Shown piece after piece: positions 12,265 through 21,895 of a stretch of DNA of 64,000 nucleotides. This DNA is from an uncultured Bryobacterales bacterium (GTDB taxonomy: Bacteria; Acidobacteriota; Terriglobia; Bryobacterales; UBA6623). Each line of letters starts with the position of its first letter. Positions within the stretch are counted from its first letter, which is position 1. Under the pieces are notes generated by a model. The model did not search any database. It was not told the DNA's origin and was given only the letters and a program-made list of their open reading frames with translations. A program made the position numbers and the translations under genes. The stretch lies in the NCBI GenBank assembly GCA_951813065.1, contig CATOTH010000002.1:744001-808000 (forward strand), read 5' to 3'.

Positions 12265-13095
12265 ATGCCGATCAAGACATACAGGCCGACAACGCCCACG
12301 CGGCGCTTCCAGACCACGGTCGTGCGAGACGAGCTCACTCGCGACCGCCCCGAGAAGGCGCTGGCCAAGGGCAAGAGCAAGCACGGCGGACGCAACAACA
12401 AGGGCCGCATTTGTATCCGCTTCCGCGGCGGGGGCGCGAAACGCAAGTACCGCGAGATCGATTTCAAGCGGCAGAAGCACGGCATCCCGGCCAAGGTCGC
12501 CTCCGTGGAGTACGATCCGAATCGCTCGGCGAATATCGCGCTGCTGCACTACGCGGACGGCGAGAAACGTTATATTCTCCAGCCCGTCGGCTTGGCCGTG
12601 GGCATGCAGATCGTGTCCGGGGAGGACGCCGACATCCTGGTCGGCAACGCCTTGCCGCTGAAGCGGATCCCGCCGGGAACGCTGGTCCACAACGTGGAGC
12701 TCCGACCCGGCAAGGGAGGGCAGATGGCTCGCGCCGCCGGCGCGGAGATCCGTCTCGTCTCGCGCGAAAGCGGCTACGCGCTCCTGCGGCTGCCGTCGGG
12801 AGAGGTGCGCCGGGTCTTGGAGGAGTGCATGGCGACGATTGGCCGGGTTGGCAACGTCGATCACGGCAATGTGGATCTCGGCAAGGCCGGCCGCAAGCGG
12901 TGGCTCGGGCGTCGGCCGCACAACCGCGGCGTCACGATGAACCCCGTCGACCATCCGCACGGCGGCGGCGAGGGGCGCAGCTCGGGTGGCCGCCATCCGG
13001 TCACGCCGTGGGGCAAGCCCACGCGTGGCTACAAGACGCGCAGCAACCCGCGGACAGATCGATACATCGTTTCGCGACGCGGGAAGAAGGGCTAG
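12265..13095 (+). CDS. rplB: Ribosomal protein L2
   Basis: 276 residues, normal for L2, a 23S rRNA-binding protein needed for subunit association and peptidyl transfer. It begins [14 protein letters not shown] and contains KRKYREIDF, the SH3-like domain and the near-invariant [13 protein letters not shown] loop holding the conserved histidine. The C terminus (TRGYKTRSN then RGKKG) is canonical. rpsS follows after 11 bp. Confidence 0.97.
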   Translation: MPIKTYRPTTPTRRFQTTVVRDELTRDRPEKALAKGKSKHGGRNNKGRICIRFRGGGAKRKYREIDFKRQKHGIPAKVASVEYDPNRSANIALLHYADGEKRYILQPVGLAVGMQIVSGEDADILVGNALPLKRIPPGTLVHNVELRPGKGGQMARAAGAEIRLVSRESGYALLRLPSGEVRRVLEECMATIGRVGNVDHGNVDLGKAGRKRWLGRRPHNRGVTMNPVDHPHGGGEGRSSGGRHPVTPWGKPTRGYKTRSNPRTDRYIVSRRGKKG

Positions 13096-13106
13096 GGGGC
13101 AGCGAA

Positions 13107-13388
13107 ATGGGTCGTTCTCTGAAAAAGGGTCCGTTCTACGACGAGCACCTGAATCGCAAGGTGGAGGCGATGAACGCCTCCGGGAACAAGCGGGTCATCA
13201 AGACCTGGTCACGCCGCTCCACGGTGCTGCCGGAGTGGGTGAGCCACACGATCGCCGTCCACAACGGACGCAAGTTCATTCCGGTGTTCATCACCGAGAA
13301 CATGGTCGGACACAAGCTGGGCGAATTCGCCATGACGCGCACGTTCCGCGGCCATGCCGGCAGCGCGAAGTCTCGGCGGGGGGCGTGA
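13107..13388 (+). CDS. rpsS: Ribosomal protein S19
   Basis: 93 residues starting [15 protein letters not shown], typical of S19, which with S13 forms the 30S head region contacting the A-site tRNA and the 50S bridge. The conserved segments [18 protein letters not shown] and [16 protein letters not shown] are present. The start ATG at 13107 gives the family length; a longer in-frame reading from inside rplB has no S19 homology. rplV starts 3 bp after the stop. Confidence 0.96.
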   Translation: MGRSLKKGPFYDEHLNRKVEAMNASGNKRVIKTWSRRSTVLPEWVSHTIAVHNGRKFIPVFITENMVGHKLGEFAMTRTFRGHAGSAKSRRGA

Positions 13389-13391
13389 GGG

Positions 13392-13757
13392 ATGCAAGTC
13401 AGAGCGCAGTGGAAGTATGTCCGGGTGTCGCCGCAGAAGGCGCGATTGGTCGCGGATCTCGTGCGTGGCATGTACGCGGACGAGGCTCTGGACGTGCTTG
13501 ACCGGACCAACAAGCGCGCGGCCGGCCGCATTCGCAAGGTGCTGCAATCGGCCGTCGCCAACGCGGACGACCAGGGCGGGGACATCGACGGCATGAAGAT
13601 CACCGAGATTTGCGTGAACGAAGGACCCCGCCAGCGCCGCATGCGGGCCGCCGCACGCGGCCGGCCGGCGCCATACGTGCATCGGTCCGCGCACATCGTG
13701 GTCACGCTGTCGGACGGCAACGAAGAAGTCGAGGAAGAGGACCCCGGCGAAGCCTAG
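13392..13757 (+). CDS. rplV: Ribosomal protein L22
   Basis: 121 residues. L22 lines the narrow part of the exit tunnel with its beta-hairpin, which appears here as NEGPRQRRMRAAARGRPAPYVHR. The N terminus (VRAQWKYVRVSPQKARLVADLVRG) is canonical. There is a short acidic C-terminal tail (NEEVEEEDPGEA). The start ATG follows rpsS by 3 bp with a GGGG-purine stretch overlapping the rpsS end. Confidence 0.95.
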   Translation: MQVRAQWKYVRVSPQKARLVADLVRGMYADEALDVLDRTNKRAAGRIRKVLQSAVANADDQGGDIDGMKITEICVNEGPRQRRMRAAARGRPAPYVHRSAHIVVTLSDGNEEVEEEDPGEA

Positions 13758-13787
13758 GCTCCCGGAAGAGACCGCAAAGGACACGGC

Positions 13788-14672
13788 ATGGGTCAGAAAG
13801 TTCATCCATACGGATTCCGCCTCGGCTACACCAAGGTCTGGCGCTCGCGCTGGTACGCCCAGAAGGGCTACGCCGACCTGATCAACGAGGACATCAACCT
13901 GAAGCAGAAGCTGCGCACACGGCTCAAGGCGGCGGGCATCAGCTCCATCGAGCTCGACCGTCCAGGCAACAAGCTGCGCATTGCCATTCGCGCCGCCCGG
14001 CCCGGGATCATCATCGGCAAGCGCGGGTCCGAAATCGAAAAGCTCAAGGCGGAGCTACAGGACCAGACCAAGCGCGAGATCTACATCGATATCCAGGAGG
14101 TCCATCGCCCGGAGCTTGACGCCCAGCTGGTCGCCGAGTCGGTGGCGATCCAGATCGAAAAGCGCGTGAGTTTCCGGCGTGCCATGCGCAAGGCCGTCGA
14201 ATTCGCCCAGCGCTTCGGCTGCAAGGGGATCAAGATCTGGGTTGCCGGCCGGCTGAATGGCAAGATGATCGCGCGAAGCGAGTGGCATCTGCATGGGCGT
14301 TTGCCATTGCAGACATTGCGCGCCGACATCGACTACGGGTTCAGCGAGGCCAACACAACCTACGGGGTGATCGGCGTCAAGTGCTGGATCTACAAGGGAG
14401 AGATCATCGATCCGCGTCGCGCCGCGATTCGCAAGTCGGGCCGGGACGAGCCCGAGCCGGCGCGTCGGGGAGAAGCCCGCACGCAGGCCGAGCGCGAGCG
14501 CGAGCGGATACGCCGCCCCGTCGAGGCCGAGGTGGAGGCACCGGCAGCGAAGGCTCCCGTCGCTCCGCCCCAGCCTGTCGCGCAGCCGCCCGACGGGGAC
14601 GAGGCACCATTCCGGCCACCCCTGGCGGAGTCGGACACGGCTCCGGAGCCCTCCGAGAGCAAGGAGGAATAG
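13788..14672 (+). CDS. rpsC: Ribosomal protein S3 with long C-terminal extension
   Basis: 294 residues, against about 210-240 in most bacteria. Residues 1-215 are standard S3: [14 protein letters not shown], a type-2 KH domain with [13 protein letters not shown], and the C-terminal domain ending [10 protein letters not shown]. From about residue 220 there is a low-complexity tail rich in Arg/Glu, then Ala, Pro and Glu ([15 protein letters not shown]), probably disordered. S3 sits at the mRNA entry tunnel and has helicase activity with S4 and S5. The tail is not seen in typical S3 proteins. Confidence 0.95.
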   Translation: MGQKVHPYGFRLGYTKVWRSRWYAQKGYADLINEDINLKQKLRTRLKAAGISSIELDRPGNKLRIAIRAARPGIIIGKRGSEIEKLKAELQDQTKREIYIDIQEVHRPELDAQLVAESVAIQIEKRVSFRRAMRKAVEFAQRFGCKGIKIWVAGRLNGKMIARSEWHLHGRLPLQTLRADIDYGFSEANTTYGVIGVKCWIYKGEIIDPRRAAIRKSGRDEPEPARRGEARTQAERERERIRRPVEAEVEAPAAKAPVAPPQPVAQPPDGDEAPFRPPLAESDTAPEPSESKEE

Positions 14673-14676
14673 CGTC

Positions 14677-15099
14677 ATGCTGATGCCAAAGAAGACTCGC
14701 TATCGCAAGATGCAGCGTCGCAAGCGGCGCGGCAAGGCTTGGCGCGGCTCCGGCCTCGATTTCGGGGATTTCGGCCTGAAGGCCCTCGAGGCGGCATGGA
14801 TCACGGACCGCCAGATCGAGGCAGCGCGGGTGGCCATCAGCCGTCGCGTGAAGCGCGGCGGGAAGCTCTGGATCAGGATCTTTCCCGACAAGGCGATCAC
14901 CAAGAAGCCGGCCGAGACCCGCATGGGAAAGGGCAAGGGCGCACCCGAGCAGTGGGTGGCCGTGGTCAAGCCCGGTCGCATGATGTTCGAGGTGGAGGGC
15001 GTTGACGAGGCGGTAGCGCGGCGGGCCATGGGCCTGGCCGCCCAGAAGCTGCCGATCCCCGTGAAGTTCGTTAGCCGCCAGGGCGGAGAGTTGTTATGA
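14677..15099 (+). CDS. rplP: Ribosomal protein L16
   Basis: 140 residues starting [14 protein letters not shown], the normal L16 start. It contains the loop around [16 protein letters not shown] near the A site of the peptidyl-transferase centre; the arginine hydroxylated in E. coli lies in the region of TRMGKGKG. The stop overlaps the rpmC start by 4 nt (ATGA), suggesting coupled translation. Confidence 0.96.
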   Translation: MLMPKKTRYRKMQRRKRRGKAWRGSGLDFGDFGLKALEAAWITDRQIEAARVAISRRVKRGGKLWIRIFPDKAITKKPAETRMGKGKGAPEQWVAVVKPGRMMFEVEGVDEAVARRAMGLAAQKLPIPVKFVSRQGGELL

Positions 15100-15320
15100 A
15101 GGCCGCAGAGTACCGTGACATGACCCTGGTCGAGCTCGCGACCAAGGAGGCCGAAGCGCGCGAGCAGATGTTCAAGTTGCGCTATCAGATTTCGATGGGG
15201 CAGTCGGAGGGAATCCGCAAGTACCGGGCGACCCGCAGGGACCTCGCCCGCATCCTGACCGTCGTGGGCGCGAAGCGTCGCGAGACCGACGGGGAGTCGC
15301 AGGGAGGCAGCGATGGCTGA
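15096..15320 (+). CDS. rpmC: Ribosomal protein L29
   Basis: 74 residues, all helical. The [13 protein letters not shown] start and the [28 protein letters not shown] core are typical. L29 lies at the tunnel exit beside L23. The start overlaps the rplP stop (ATGA) and the 3' end overlaps rpsQ by 8 bp, so three genes are interlocked. A short acidic tail ([12 protein letters not shown]) follows the second helix. Confidence 0.94.
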   Translation: MKAAEYRDMTLVELATKEAEAREQMFKLRYQISMGQSEGIRKYRATRRDLARILTVVGAKRRETDGESQGGSDG

Positions 15321-15618
15321 GCAGGCTGGACACAAGAACCGCAAGGTCGGCGTGGTGGTTTCGACGAAGGCGGAGAAGACCATCGTCGTGGAGGTCAGCC
15401 GGCGCGTGCAGCACCCGCTGTACCGGCGCTACATCACTCGCAAGAAGAAGTTCCTGGCGCACGACGAGGACGGAACGGCGAAGAACGGCGATCGCGTGCG
15501 GATCGTCGAGTGCCGCCCGCTCTCGAAGCGCAAGTGCTGGCGGCTGGAGGAAGTTGTGCTGCGGTCCACGCAGGTCGAGATCAGCGTCCGTCGCAGGCGC
15601 AAGGCCAAGGTTGCCTAG
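15313..15618 (+). CDS. rpsQ: Ribosomal protein S17
   Basis: 101 residues with the OB-fold pattern of S17: KVGVVVSTKAEKTIVVEV, RRYITRKKKFLAHDE, NGDRVRIVECRPLSKRKCW. It binds 16S rRNA helix 11 early in 30S assembly. The start overlaps the end of rpmC by 8 bp. The C terminus has a slightly longer basic tail (RRRRKAKVA) than in E. coli. Confidence 0.95.
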   Translation: MAEQAGHKNRKVGVVVSTKAEKTIVVEVSRRVQHPLYRRYITRKKKFLAHDEDGTAKNGDRVRIVECRPLSKRKCWRLEEVVLRSTQVEISVRRRRKAKVA

Positions 15619-15636
15619 CTAGGGGAGATTGACACC

Positions 15637-16005
15637 ATGATCGGCATGCAGACGAAGCTGGCGGTGGCCGACAATTCCGGCGCGCGGCGCCTGATGTGCA
15701 TCCTGCCGCGAGGAGGCTCGACAGGCAGCAAGGCGGGCCTGGGCGATGTCATCATGGCCTCGGTCAAGGAAGCCGTGCCGGATTCAAACGTCAAGAAGGG
15801 CTCGGTCGTGCGCGCCGTGGTCGTTCGCATGCGCAAGGAGACGCGGCGCCGGGACGGCACGTACATCCGCTTCGACGAGAACGCTGCGGTGTTGATCAAC
15901 GAGGCGGGCGAGCCCGTCGGCACGCGGGTCTTCGGCCCGGTGGCCAGGGAATTGCGCGACAAGCGCTTCATGCGCATTGTCTCGCTCGCCCCGGAGGTGC
16001 TCTGA
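15637..16005 (+). CDS. rplN: Ribosomal protein L14
   Basis: 122 residues, standard length. It starts [22 protein letters not shown], the signature of L14, and ends [20 protein letters not shown]14 forms a bridge to the 30S subunit and binds RsfS. It opens the spc block. The Shine-Dalgarno is GGGGAG. The stop codon shares one base with the rplX start. Confidence 0.97.
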   Translation: MIGMQTKLAVADNSGARRLMCILPRGGSTGSKAGLGDVIMASVKEAVPDSNVKKGSVVRAVVVRMRKETRRRDGTYIRFDENAAVLINEAGEPVGTRVFGPVARELRDKRFMRIVSLAPEVL

Positions 16006-16274
16006 TGCCGCAGATGAGAAAGCAGCGCAGGCCTTTGACCATGCGCAAGACGAAGATCAAGAGGAACGACACCGTCGAGGTCTTGGCGGGGCGCAGCAAG
16101 GGCCTGCGGGGTCGCGTTCTCGAGGTTGACCGCAAGCGCGGACGGCTCCTGGTCGAGGGGGCGAACATGGTCAAGAAGCACGTGCGCCCGAATCCCCAGA
16201 AGCAGATCAAGGGAGGCATCGCCGATCGCGAGTCGATGCTCGACCTCTCGAATGTGAAGCAGGTGGTCGAGTGA
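16005..16274 (+). CDS. rplX: Ribosomal protein L24
   Basis: 89 residues. The KOW-type core reads KTKIKRNDTVEVLAGRSKGLRG, followed by VEGANMVKKHVRP. The ATG at 16005 was chosen because GGAGG stands 7 nt upstream within rplN; it adds about 12 basic residues before the usual MRKTKIK start, and an internal ATG at 16041 is an alternative. L24 is an assembly initiator of the 50S subunit. Confidence 0.93.
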   Translation: MPQMRKQRRPLTMRKTKIKRNDTVEVLAGRSKGLRGRVLEVDRKRGRLLVEGANMVKKHVRPNPQKQIKGGIADRESMLDLSNVKQVVE

Positions 16275-16897
16275 TGGCGGTGTTGCGGTTCAAGGACAAG
16301 TACGACTCCGATGTCGTGCCGGCTCTGCGGAACGAGTTCGGCTATTCCTCGCCCATGGCCGTGCCCCGAGTCGTGGCGGTCAAGCTGAACATGGGGATCG
16401 GCAAGACGGTGTTGCAGAAGCAGCAGGACTCTGCCAAGGGCAAGCGGCTCGACAAAGGGTCGGGCAAGCAAGGCAGCGGGAAGAAAACGGCCGTGAACCA
16501 GCGCGTCGTTGACAGCTCGGTGCAGGAACTGGCGGCCATCGCCGGCCAGAAGCCGGTCGTCGCGCTAGCCAAGCGGCCCATCGCGGGCTTCAACCTCCGT
16601 GAGGGGATGCCGGTGGGATGCACCGTGACGCTGCGCGGGGAGCGCATGTGGGAATTCATCGACCGCCTGATCTCGATCTCGCTCCCGCGCGTGCGCGATT
16701 TCCAAGGCGTGTCCCCGAAGCTGGACGGCCGCGGCAACTATACATTGGGCATCCAGGAACACACGATTTTCCCCGAAATCGACTACACCAAGGTCGAGGT
16801 TGTGAAGGGCCTGAACGTCACTTTCATCACGACCGCCCGCACGGACCGCGAGGGCTTTGCGTTGCTCAAGCTGCTGGGCATGCCGTTTCGGTCCTAG
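16274..16897 (+). CDS. rplE: Ribosomal protein L5 with internal insertion
   Basis: 207 residues, about 28 longer than a typical L5 (179). The ends are canonical: VPRVVAVKLNMGIGK near the start and EHTIFPEIDYTK plus a GFALLKLLGMPF C terminus. After the first strand, residues 46-70 form a Gly/Lys/Ser-rich insertion (KGKRLDKGSGKQGSGKK) where most L5 proteins have a tight turn leading to a short helix. L5 binds 5S rRNA and contacts P-site tRNA. The ATG at 16274 overlaps the rplX stop (TGATG); a GTG one codon earlier is possible. Reading frame and flanks are intact, so the insertion looks real. Confidence 0.95.
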   Translation: MAVLRFKDKYDSDVVPALRNEFGYSSPMAVPRVVAVKLNMGIGKTVLQKQQDSAKGKRLDKGSGKQGSGKKTAVNQRVVDSSVQELAAIAGQKPVVALAKRPIAGFNLREGMPVGCTVTLRGERMWEFIDRLISISLPRVRDFQGVSPKLDGRGNYTLGIQEHTIFPEIDYTKVEVVKGLNVTFITTARTDREGFALLKLLGMPFRS

Positions 16898-16921
16898 GTG
16901 CAAGGGGGAGTACAGGGAATC

Positions 16922-17107
16922 ATGGCGACAAAAGCGAAGACCGCGCGAGAGCGCAAGAAGCTTCCGTTCAAGGTGCGCTACCGCAACCGCTGCCGGCGGT
17001 GCGGCCGGCCGCGCGGCTACATGCGCAAGTTTGAGTTGTGCCGGATCTGTTTCCGGAATCTGGCGCTGAGCGGCGAACTGCCGGGCGTCGTCAAGAGCAG
17101 CTGGTAG
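16922..17107 (+). CDS. rpsN: Ribosomal protein S14, zinc-binding type
   Basis: 61 residues, the short form of S14. It has the paired CxxC knuckle (CRRC and CRIC) of the zinc-dependent C+ type, and [15 protein letters not shown] followed by the [11 protein letters not shown] end. The start [13 protein letters not shown] gives the correct family length. It lies between rplE and rpsH as in most bacteria. Confidence 0.96.
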   Translation: MATKAKTARERKKLPFKVRYRNRCRRCGRPRGYMRKFELCRICFRNLALSGELPGVVKSSW

Positions 17108-17115
17108 GAGGCGAG

Positions 17116-17511
17116 ATGCATAGCGACCCAATCGCCGACATGCTGACCCGCATTCGCAACGGGCAGTCCGCGCGCCACAGCAAGGTCGAGATTCCCGGTT
17201 CCAAGGTGAAGATCGAGCTGGCGCGGATCCTCAAGGAAGAGGGCTATGTCTCGAACTACCGAGTGGCGAACGACGAGAACAAGCAGGTGCTGAAGGTGTA
17301 CCTGAAGTATCAGGGAGATCACAAGCCGGTGATCACCCGCCTGACGCGCGTCTCGAAACCGAGCCGCCGGGTTTATGTCGACTCGCGCAACATACCCAGG
17401 GTTATCGGCGGCATGGGCATCTGCGTGCTGACGACATCGCAGGGCGTGATGACCGGGAGGCGCGCGCGCGAGAAGGGCGTGGGAGGCGAGGTGCTATGCA
17501 CCGTGTACTGA
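17116..17511 (+). CDS. rpsH: Ribosomal protein S8
   Basis: 131 residues beginning MHSDPIADMLTRIRNG, canonical S8, with the C-terminal VLTTSQGVMTGRRAREKGVGGEVLC. S8 binds helix 21 of 16S rRNA and, in E. coli, represses the spc operon by binding its mRNA near rplE. The start ATG 17116 comes 8 bp after rpsN with AGGAGG as ribosome-binding site. Confidence 0.97.
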   Translation: MHSDPIADMLTRIRNGQSARHSKVEIPGSKVKIELARILKEEGYVSNYRVANDENKQVLKVYLKYQGDHKPVITRLTRVSKPSRRVYVDSRNIPRVIGGMGICVLTTSQGVMTGRRAREKGVGGEVLCTVY

Positions 17512-17539
17512 GCCAGTTCCCGCTGCCGGGAGGGACACG

Positions 17540-18073
17540 ATGTCGAGGATAGGGGAATTGCCGATTCCGCTGCCGGCCGGGACCGAGGTAGGCATTGAGC
17601 CGGATCGGCTCACCGTGCAAGGTCCCAAGGGCCAGCTCACGGTTCCCGTGCCGCCGGGCCTGGGCGCGGAGATCGAGAACGGCACGCTCCGCATCACCTG
17701 TGCCAAAGCGGCCAACGCCGCGCTCCAGGGATTGACGCGGGCGCTTGCGAGCAACTCGTTGACGGGCGTGACGGCAGGCTTCACCAAGCAGCTTGAGATC
17801 GTCGGAGTCGGGTACCGCGCGCAGAAGGTGGGACGGGTGCTGGTGCTGCAGCTCGGCTATTCCCATCCTGTCGAGGTCCTGCTGCCGGAGGGCGTTGACG
17901 CCACCGTCACGGGCAACACCAAGATCGAGGTGACCGGTATCGACAAGCAGGCTGTCGGGCAGACGGCCGCCAGCATCCGCGCGCTGCGCAAGCCCGACCC
18001 GTACAAGCAGAAGGGCGTCCGCTATGTCGGCGAGCGCCTGCGCCACAAGGAAGGCAAGAGCGGCGCCGCCTAG
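17540..18073 (+). CDS. rplF: Ribosomal protein L6
   Basis: 177 residues, usual length, with the duplicated L6 fold. Signature segments are [17 protein letters not shown] at the start, GVGYRAQ in the middle and [14 protein letters not shown] at the C terminus. L6 is located by the factor-binding site of the 50S subunit. GGAGGGAC precedes the ATG. Confidence 0.97.
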   Translation: MSRIGELPIPLPAGTEVGIEPDRLTVQGPKGQLTVPVPPGLGAEIENGTLRITCAKAANAALQGLTRALASNSLTGVTAGFTKQLEIVGVGYRAQKVGRVLVLQLGYSHPVEVLLPEGVDATVTGNTKIEVTGIDKQAVGQTAASIRALRKPDPYKQKGVRYVGERLRHKEGKSGAA

Positions 18074-18101
18074 GCGCTGCCGGACACGGAGCGAAGCGAT
18101 C

Positions 18102-18497
18102 ATGGTTTCACGGCCCAATCGGAACAAACGCCGGCGGCATGTGCACGTGCGCATCCGCAGGAAGATCCACGGCACGGCCTCGCGGCCGCGCCTAGCGGTG
18201 TTCCGCTCCTTGAAGCACATCTACGCCCAGGTGATCGACGACGATGCCCAGCGTACGCTGGCGGCGGTTTCGACGGCCGGTGGCGGTTTCGACGGCTACG
18301 GCGGAAACGTATCCGCGGCGGCGAGCGTGGGCGACATGATTGCCGAGCGAGCGCGCAAGGCTGGGGTCGAGCAGGTCGTGTTCGACCGCGGCGGCCACAA
18401 CTACCAAGGGCGCGTGCGGGCCTTGGCGGAAGCGGTCCAGAAGGCCGGCCTTCTGCCACCCTCGCGGGAGCGGTCCCCGAGAGACGAAGGGAAGTAG
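18102..18497 (+). CDS. rplR: Ribosomal protein L18
   Basis: 131 residues. The basic N terminus ([21 protein letters not shown]) and [20 protein letters not shown] are typical of L18, which with L5 and L25 binds 5S r[23 protein letters not shown] is the C-terminal helix; a charged tail of about 12 residues follows. Start ATG at 18102 with GGAGC purine stretch upstream. rpsE begins 6 bp after the stop. Confidence 0.95.
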   Translation: MVSRPNRNKRRRHVHVRIRRKIHGTASRPRLAVFRSLKHIYAQVIDDDAQRTLAAVSTAGGGFDGYGGNVSAAASVGDMIAERARKAGVEQVVFDRGGHNYQGRVRALAEAVQKAGLLPPSRERSPRDEGK

Positions 18498-18503
18498 CGA
18501 CGC

Positions 18504-19022
18504 ATGGAAGCGAGCCAGAACATCGAGCAGGCGGAACTGCAGCTTACGGATCAGGTAGTTGCGATCAACCGCGTGACCAAGGTCGTCAAGGGCGGCAAGA
18601 ACCTCAGCTTTTCGGCCCTGGTCGTAGTCGGAGACCCCGAGCGCCATGTCGTCGGTTACGCCAAGGGCAAGGCCAAGGAAGTTCCGTCGGCGATTCGCAA
18701 GGCGGTCGAGAAGGCCAAGAAGAACCTCGTCCAGGTGCATGTGCTGGGTCACACGATCCCTCACGAGGTGCTGGGGGTCTTCGGCGCGGGCCGGGTCCTG
18801 CTGAAGCCGGCGCGCGAAGGCAAGGGCATGATCGCGGGCGGCGCCGTCCGCTACGTGGTTGAGGCGGCCGGGATCAGCAATGTCCTGACCAAGTCAATCG
18901 GATCGAAGAACCCCCACAATGTAATCAAGGCGACCTTCGACGCCCTGCGGCAGTTGCGCCATCATGACGAGGTCGCGCGCCTACGGGGCAAGGATCCCCA
19001 AGAGATCCGGGGTGGTGCGTGA
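18504..19022 (+). CDS. rpsE: Ribosomal protein S5
   Basis: 172 residues with the double-stranded-RNA-like N domain ([21 protein letters not shown]) and the C domain ([23 protein letters not shown] then [14 protein letters not shown]). S5 works with S4 in accuracy of decoding and lies at the mRNA entry. The stop overlaps the rpmD start by one base. Confidence 0.96.
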   Translation: MEASQNIEQAELQLTDQVVAINRVTKVVKGGKNLSFSALVVVGDPERHVVGYAKGKAKEVPSAIRKAVEKAKKNLVQVHVLGHTIPHEVLGVFGAGRVLLKPAREGKGMIAGGAVRYVVEAAGISNVLTKSIGSKNPHNVIKATFDALRQLRHHDEVARLRGKDPQEIRGGA

Positions 19023-19201
19023 TGGGCACGACGATCAAGATCCGATTGAAGCGGAGCACCATCGGGGCTCCGTCCAAGCTGAAGAAGGTCGTGCGCGGCC
19101 TGGGCCTGCGCCGGATCGACCAGACTGTGGAGCGTCCCGACGGCCCGGCCACGCGCGGGATGGTTGCCAAGGTGCCCCATTTGGTGGAAATCGTCGAGTA
19201 G
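19022..19201 (+). CDS. rpmD: Ribosomal protein L30
   Basis: 59 residues: [17 protein letters not shown], followed by LGLRRIDQTVERPD and MVAKVPHLVEIVE, all typical of L30. The ATG at 19022 forms a TGATG overlap with the rpsE stop. A GTG one codon before it is possible but not needed. Confidence 0.95.
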   Translation: MGTTIKIRLKRSTIGAPSKLKKVVRGLGLRRIDQTVERPDGPATRGMVAKVPHLVEIVE

Positions 19202-19213
19202 GCGGATACAGCG

Positions 19214-19678
19214 ATGAATCTCAGCGAATTGCATCCAGCGCCAGGCTCCCGTCGACCGCGCAAGCGCCGCGGCCGCGGCCCTGGCTCGGGACTGGGCGTG
19301 ACTGCCGGTCGCGGCGAGAAGGGCCAGAAGTCCCGTTCCGGTTATAGCCGCAAGCGCGGCTTCGAGGGCGGCCAGATGCCCTTGATCCGGCGCGTCCCCA
19401 AGCGCGGTTTTCACAACCGGAACCGTAAGGAGTTCGCCGTGTTGAACGTCTCGCGCCTGGAAGAGCTCGATGGCGCCGAGTTTACCCCGGAGAGCCTGCT
19501 GGCCAGCGGCGCCGTCAGCGCTCTGAGGGACGGGCTGAAGATCCTCGGCAACGGCGAGATCAGCCGGGCGGTCACGGTCACGGCGCACAAGTTCTCCGCG
19601 ACGGCGCGGGAAAAGATCGAACGGGCGGGCGGTAGCGTGGTCGTTGCCGGAGCCGGGAAGGCGGGCGCGCAGTCATGA
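19214..19678 (+). CDS. rplO: Ribosomal protein L15
   Basis: 154 residues with the extended glycine/arginine-rich N terminus of L15 ([16 protein letters not shown], then [12 protein letters not shown]), the [19 protein letters not shown] segment, and the C-terminal globular domain ending [10 protein letters not shown]. Late 50S assembly protein. The last 4 bases overlap the start of secY (ATGA). Confidence 0.96.
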   Translation: MNLSELHPAPGSRRPRKRRGRGPGSGLGVTAGRGEKGQKSRSGYSRKRGFEGGQMPLIRRVPKRGFHNRNRKEFAVLNVSRLEELDGAEFTPESLLASGAVSALRDGLKILGNGEISRAVTVTAHKFSATAREKIERAGGSVVVAGAGKAGAQS

Positions 19679-21063
19679 AGTGGTTCGATGCCTGCGTGAA
19701 CGCGTTCCGCGTCCCGGATCTGCGCAGGCGCTTGCTGTTCACGCTGTCGATGCTGGCCGTGTACCGGGTCGGCGGCCACATTCCGACCCCTGGAGTGAAC
19801 ACGGAGGAACTCCAGCGCATGTTCGAGGCCGCTGCTGCTGGCACGGCCCTGGGGTTCCTCGATCTCTTTTCCGGCGGCCAGCTGAGCCAGCTGACAATCT
19901 TCGCCCTGGGGATCATGCCGTACATCACGGCATCGATCATCCTGCAGCTGCTCACGGTCGCCGTTCCAACGCTGGAGAAGCTCCAGAAGGAGGGCGAGCT
20001 CGGGCGGCGCAAGATCACGCAGTGGACGCGCTATCTCACGATCGGCATCAGCATCGTGCAATCGTTCGCCTTCTCCCAGCTGGTTGTCCAGCAAGGCCTG
20101 GCCTACGAGCCCGGCTGGCGTTTCCGGCTGATGTTCATCCTGACCCTGACGACAGGCACGGCCTTCATCATGTGGCTGGGCGAGCAGATCACCGAGCGTG
20201 GGATCGGCAACGGCATGTCGCTGATCATCTTCGCCGGAATCGTGGTCGGCCTTCCCGGCGCGATCCAGAACGTCTACGAGAACGTGTTCGTCACGGGCCA
20301 ATGGAGTGTCCTGGCCGCACTCGTCATCCTTGTGGCCATGATCGTGATCGTCGCTTTCATCGTCTTCGTCGAACGCGGCGAGCGCAGGATCCCGGTCCAG
20401 TATGCCCGGCGCGTCGTGGGGCGTCGCATGATGGGCGGTCAATCCACGCACCTGCCGTTGAAGGTCAACGCGGGCGGCGTGATCCCAGTCATCTTCGCGT
20501 CCTCGATCCTCTCGCTGCCGCAGACCATGACGCTTATGTTTTCGGAGAGCCCGTTCCTGACGCGGCTGCTCGAGACGGTGCGGTACGGCGAGCCGCTGTA
20601 CGAGTTGCTCTACGTGCTCGGCATCGTGTTCTTCTGCTTCTTCTATGTATCGATCATCTTCAATCCCAACGAAGTGGCCGACAACATGCGCAAGTACGGC
20701 GGGTTCATTCCGGGCATTCGCTCCGGCAAGCCCAGCGCGGAGTATATCAACGACATCCTGACGAAGCTGACCCTGGTTGGCGGGTTGTACCTGGCAACGA
20801 TCTCGCTGATTCCGGACCTGATGATCAACGGGGCCAAGATTCACCATCTCCCACTGATCGGTGACTGGGCCGACGCCAACGTCCCGCGCTGGCTGCTGGA
20901 GGGGTTGAATGTCAACTTCTACTTCGGAGGTACGTCCCTCCTGATCGTGGTGGGCGTGGCGATGGACTTCGCGAATCAGATCGAGTCCCAGCTGCTGATG
21001 CGCCACTACGAGGGCTTCACGCCGCGGTCGGGACGGATTCGGGGGCGCCATTCGTTCGCCTAG
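19675..21063 (+). CDS. secY: Protein translocase subunit SecY
   Basis: Channel-forming subunit of the SecYEG inner-membrane translocon, 462 residues with about ten hydrophobic segments. Recognisable features are the N-terminal [26 protein letters not shown] (first helix and start of the plug region), [18 protein letters not shown], the cytoplasmic loop [30 protein letters not shown], and the C-terminal tail. Coupled to rplO by a 4-nt overlap. In many Gram-positive and other lineages adk follows secY; here map follows directly. Confidence 0.97.
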   Translation: MKWFDACVNAFRVPDLRRRLLFTLSMLAVYRVGGHIPTPGVNTEELQRMFEAAAAGTALGFLDLFSGGQLSQLTIFALGIMPYITASIILQLLTVAVPTLEKLQKEGELGRRKITQWTRYLTIGISIVQSFAFSQLVVQQGLAYEPGWRFRLMFILTLTTGTAFIMWLGEQITERGIGNGMSLIIFAGIVVGLPGAIQNVYENVFVTGQWSVLAALVILVAMIVIVAFIVFVERGERRIPVQYARRVVGRRMMGGQSTHLPLKVNAGGVIPVIFASSILSLPQTMTLMFSESPFLTRLLETVRYGEPLYELLYVLGIVFFCFFYVSIIFNPNEVADNMRKYGGFIPGIRSGKPSAEYINDILTKLTLVGGLYLATISLIPDLMINGAKIHHLPLIGDWADANVPRWLLEGLNVNFYFGGTSLLIVVGVAMDFANQIESQLLMRHYEGFTPRSGRIRGRHSFA

Positions 21064-21074
21064 CGAGGCATTGC

Positions 21075-21091
21075 GGCCCGGGGTCCGGGCC
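21075..21091 (+). other. Hairpin between secY and map
   Basis: GGCCCGG (21075-21081) and CCGGGCC (21085-21091) form a perfect 7-bp stem with a 3-nt loop, followed by GTGGTTATT. The tail is only slightly T-rich, so this could be a weak attenuator or an mRNA-processing structure. The map start codon stands 13 nt after it and lacks a clear Shine-Dalgarno sequence. Confidence 0.4.
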
Positions 21092-21104
21092 GTGGTTATT
21101 CGGC

Positions 21105-21875
21105 ATGATCGTGCGCAAGAGTCCCATGGAGATCGAGAAGATGCACGCCAGCGGACAGCTGGTGGGGCGCATCCTGGTGGCATTGCGCAAGGCCGTCAAG
21201 CCGGGCACGACAACCATGGATCTTGAGGAGCAGGCATTGGAAATGATTCTCGAGGCCGGGGCCAAGCCGGCCTTCAAGGGGTACTACGTGCCGGCTGTAA
21301 AGCGGAAATTCCCGGCAGCGTTGTGCACCTCGGTGAACGCCGAGGTGGTGCACGGCATTCCCTCGCGGCGACGAGTGCTCCGCGAGGGCGACATTGTCAA
21401 GGTGGACTGTGGCGTGTTGCTGGACGGATTCTACGGGGATTCGGCGACCACGGTTCCGGTCGGACGGATTTCGCCGGAGACGGAGCGTTTGCTGCGTGTT
21501 ACCCGCGAGTCACTCGACCTGGCGGTCGAGCAAATGCGGGATGGACATCGGCTCTTCGACGTTAGCGGCGCGGTCCAGCGGCACGTGGAGGGCAACGGAT
21601 TCTCGATCGTGAAGGAGTTCGCCGGGCACGGCATCGGCAGGCACTTGCACGAGGATCCGGAGGTGCCGAATCACGTTGGGCCTCACATGCGCAACGTGCG
21701 GTTGCGGGTCGGCATGGTGCTGGCGATCGAACCGATGGTCGCCGCTGGCGACCCGCGTACGAAGACATTGCGGGACAAGTTCACGGCGGTGACGATGGAT
21801 GGGTCGAACGCAGCCCATTTCGAGCACTGCGTGGCGGTCACGCACAACGGGCCGCGTTTGTTGACAGCGGTCTGA
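21105..21875 (+). CDS. map: Methionine aminopeptidase, type I
   Basis: Removes the initiator methionine from nascent proteins; 256 residues. The five dinuclear-metal ligands can be seen: two aspartates in VDCGVLLDGFYGDSATT, the histidine in GHGIGRHLHEDP, and glutamates in LAIEPMV and FEHCVAVT. It starts MIVRKSPMEIEKMHASG, without the N-terminal SH3-binding or zinc extension of longer forms (type Ia). It lies in the usual place between secY and infA. Confidence 0.96.
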   Translation: MIVRKSPMEIEKMHASGQLVGRILVALRKAVKPGTTTMDLEEQALEMILEAGAKPAFKGYYVPAVKRKFPAALCTSVNAEVVHGIPSRRRVLREGDIVKVDCGVLLDGFYGDSATTVPVGRISPETERLLRVTRESLDLAVEQMRDGHRLFDVSGAVQRHVEGNGFSIVKEFAGHGIGRHLHEDPEVPNHVGPHMRNVRLRVGMVLAIEPMVAAGDPRTKTLRDKFTAVTMDGSNAAHFEHCVAVTHNGPRLLTAV

Positions 21876-21895
21876 AACATGAATGGCGGGCTACG

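Noticed and set aside
19411..21183. 590-codon minus-strand frame opposite rplO-secY
   Set aside because: Antisense shadow of secY; no start signal or homology.
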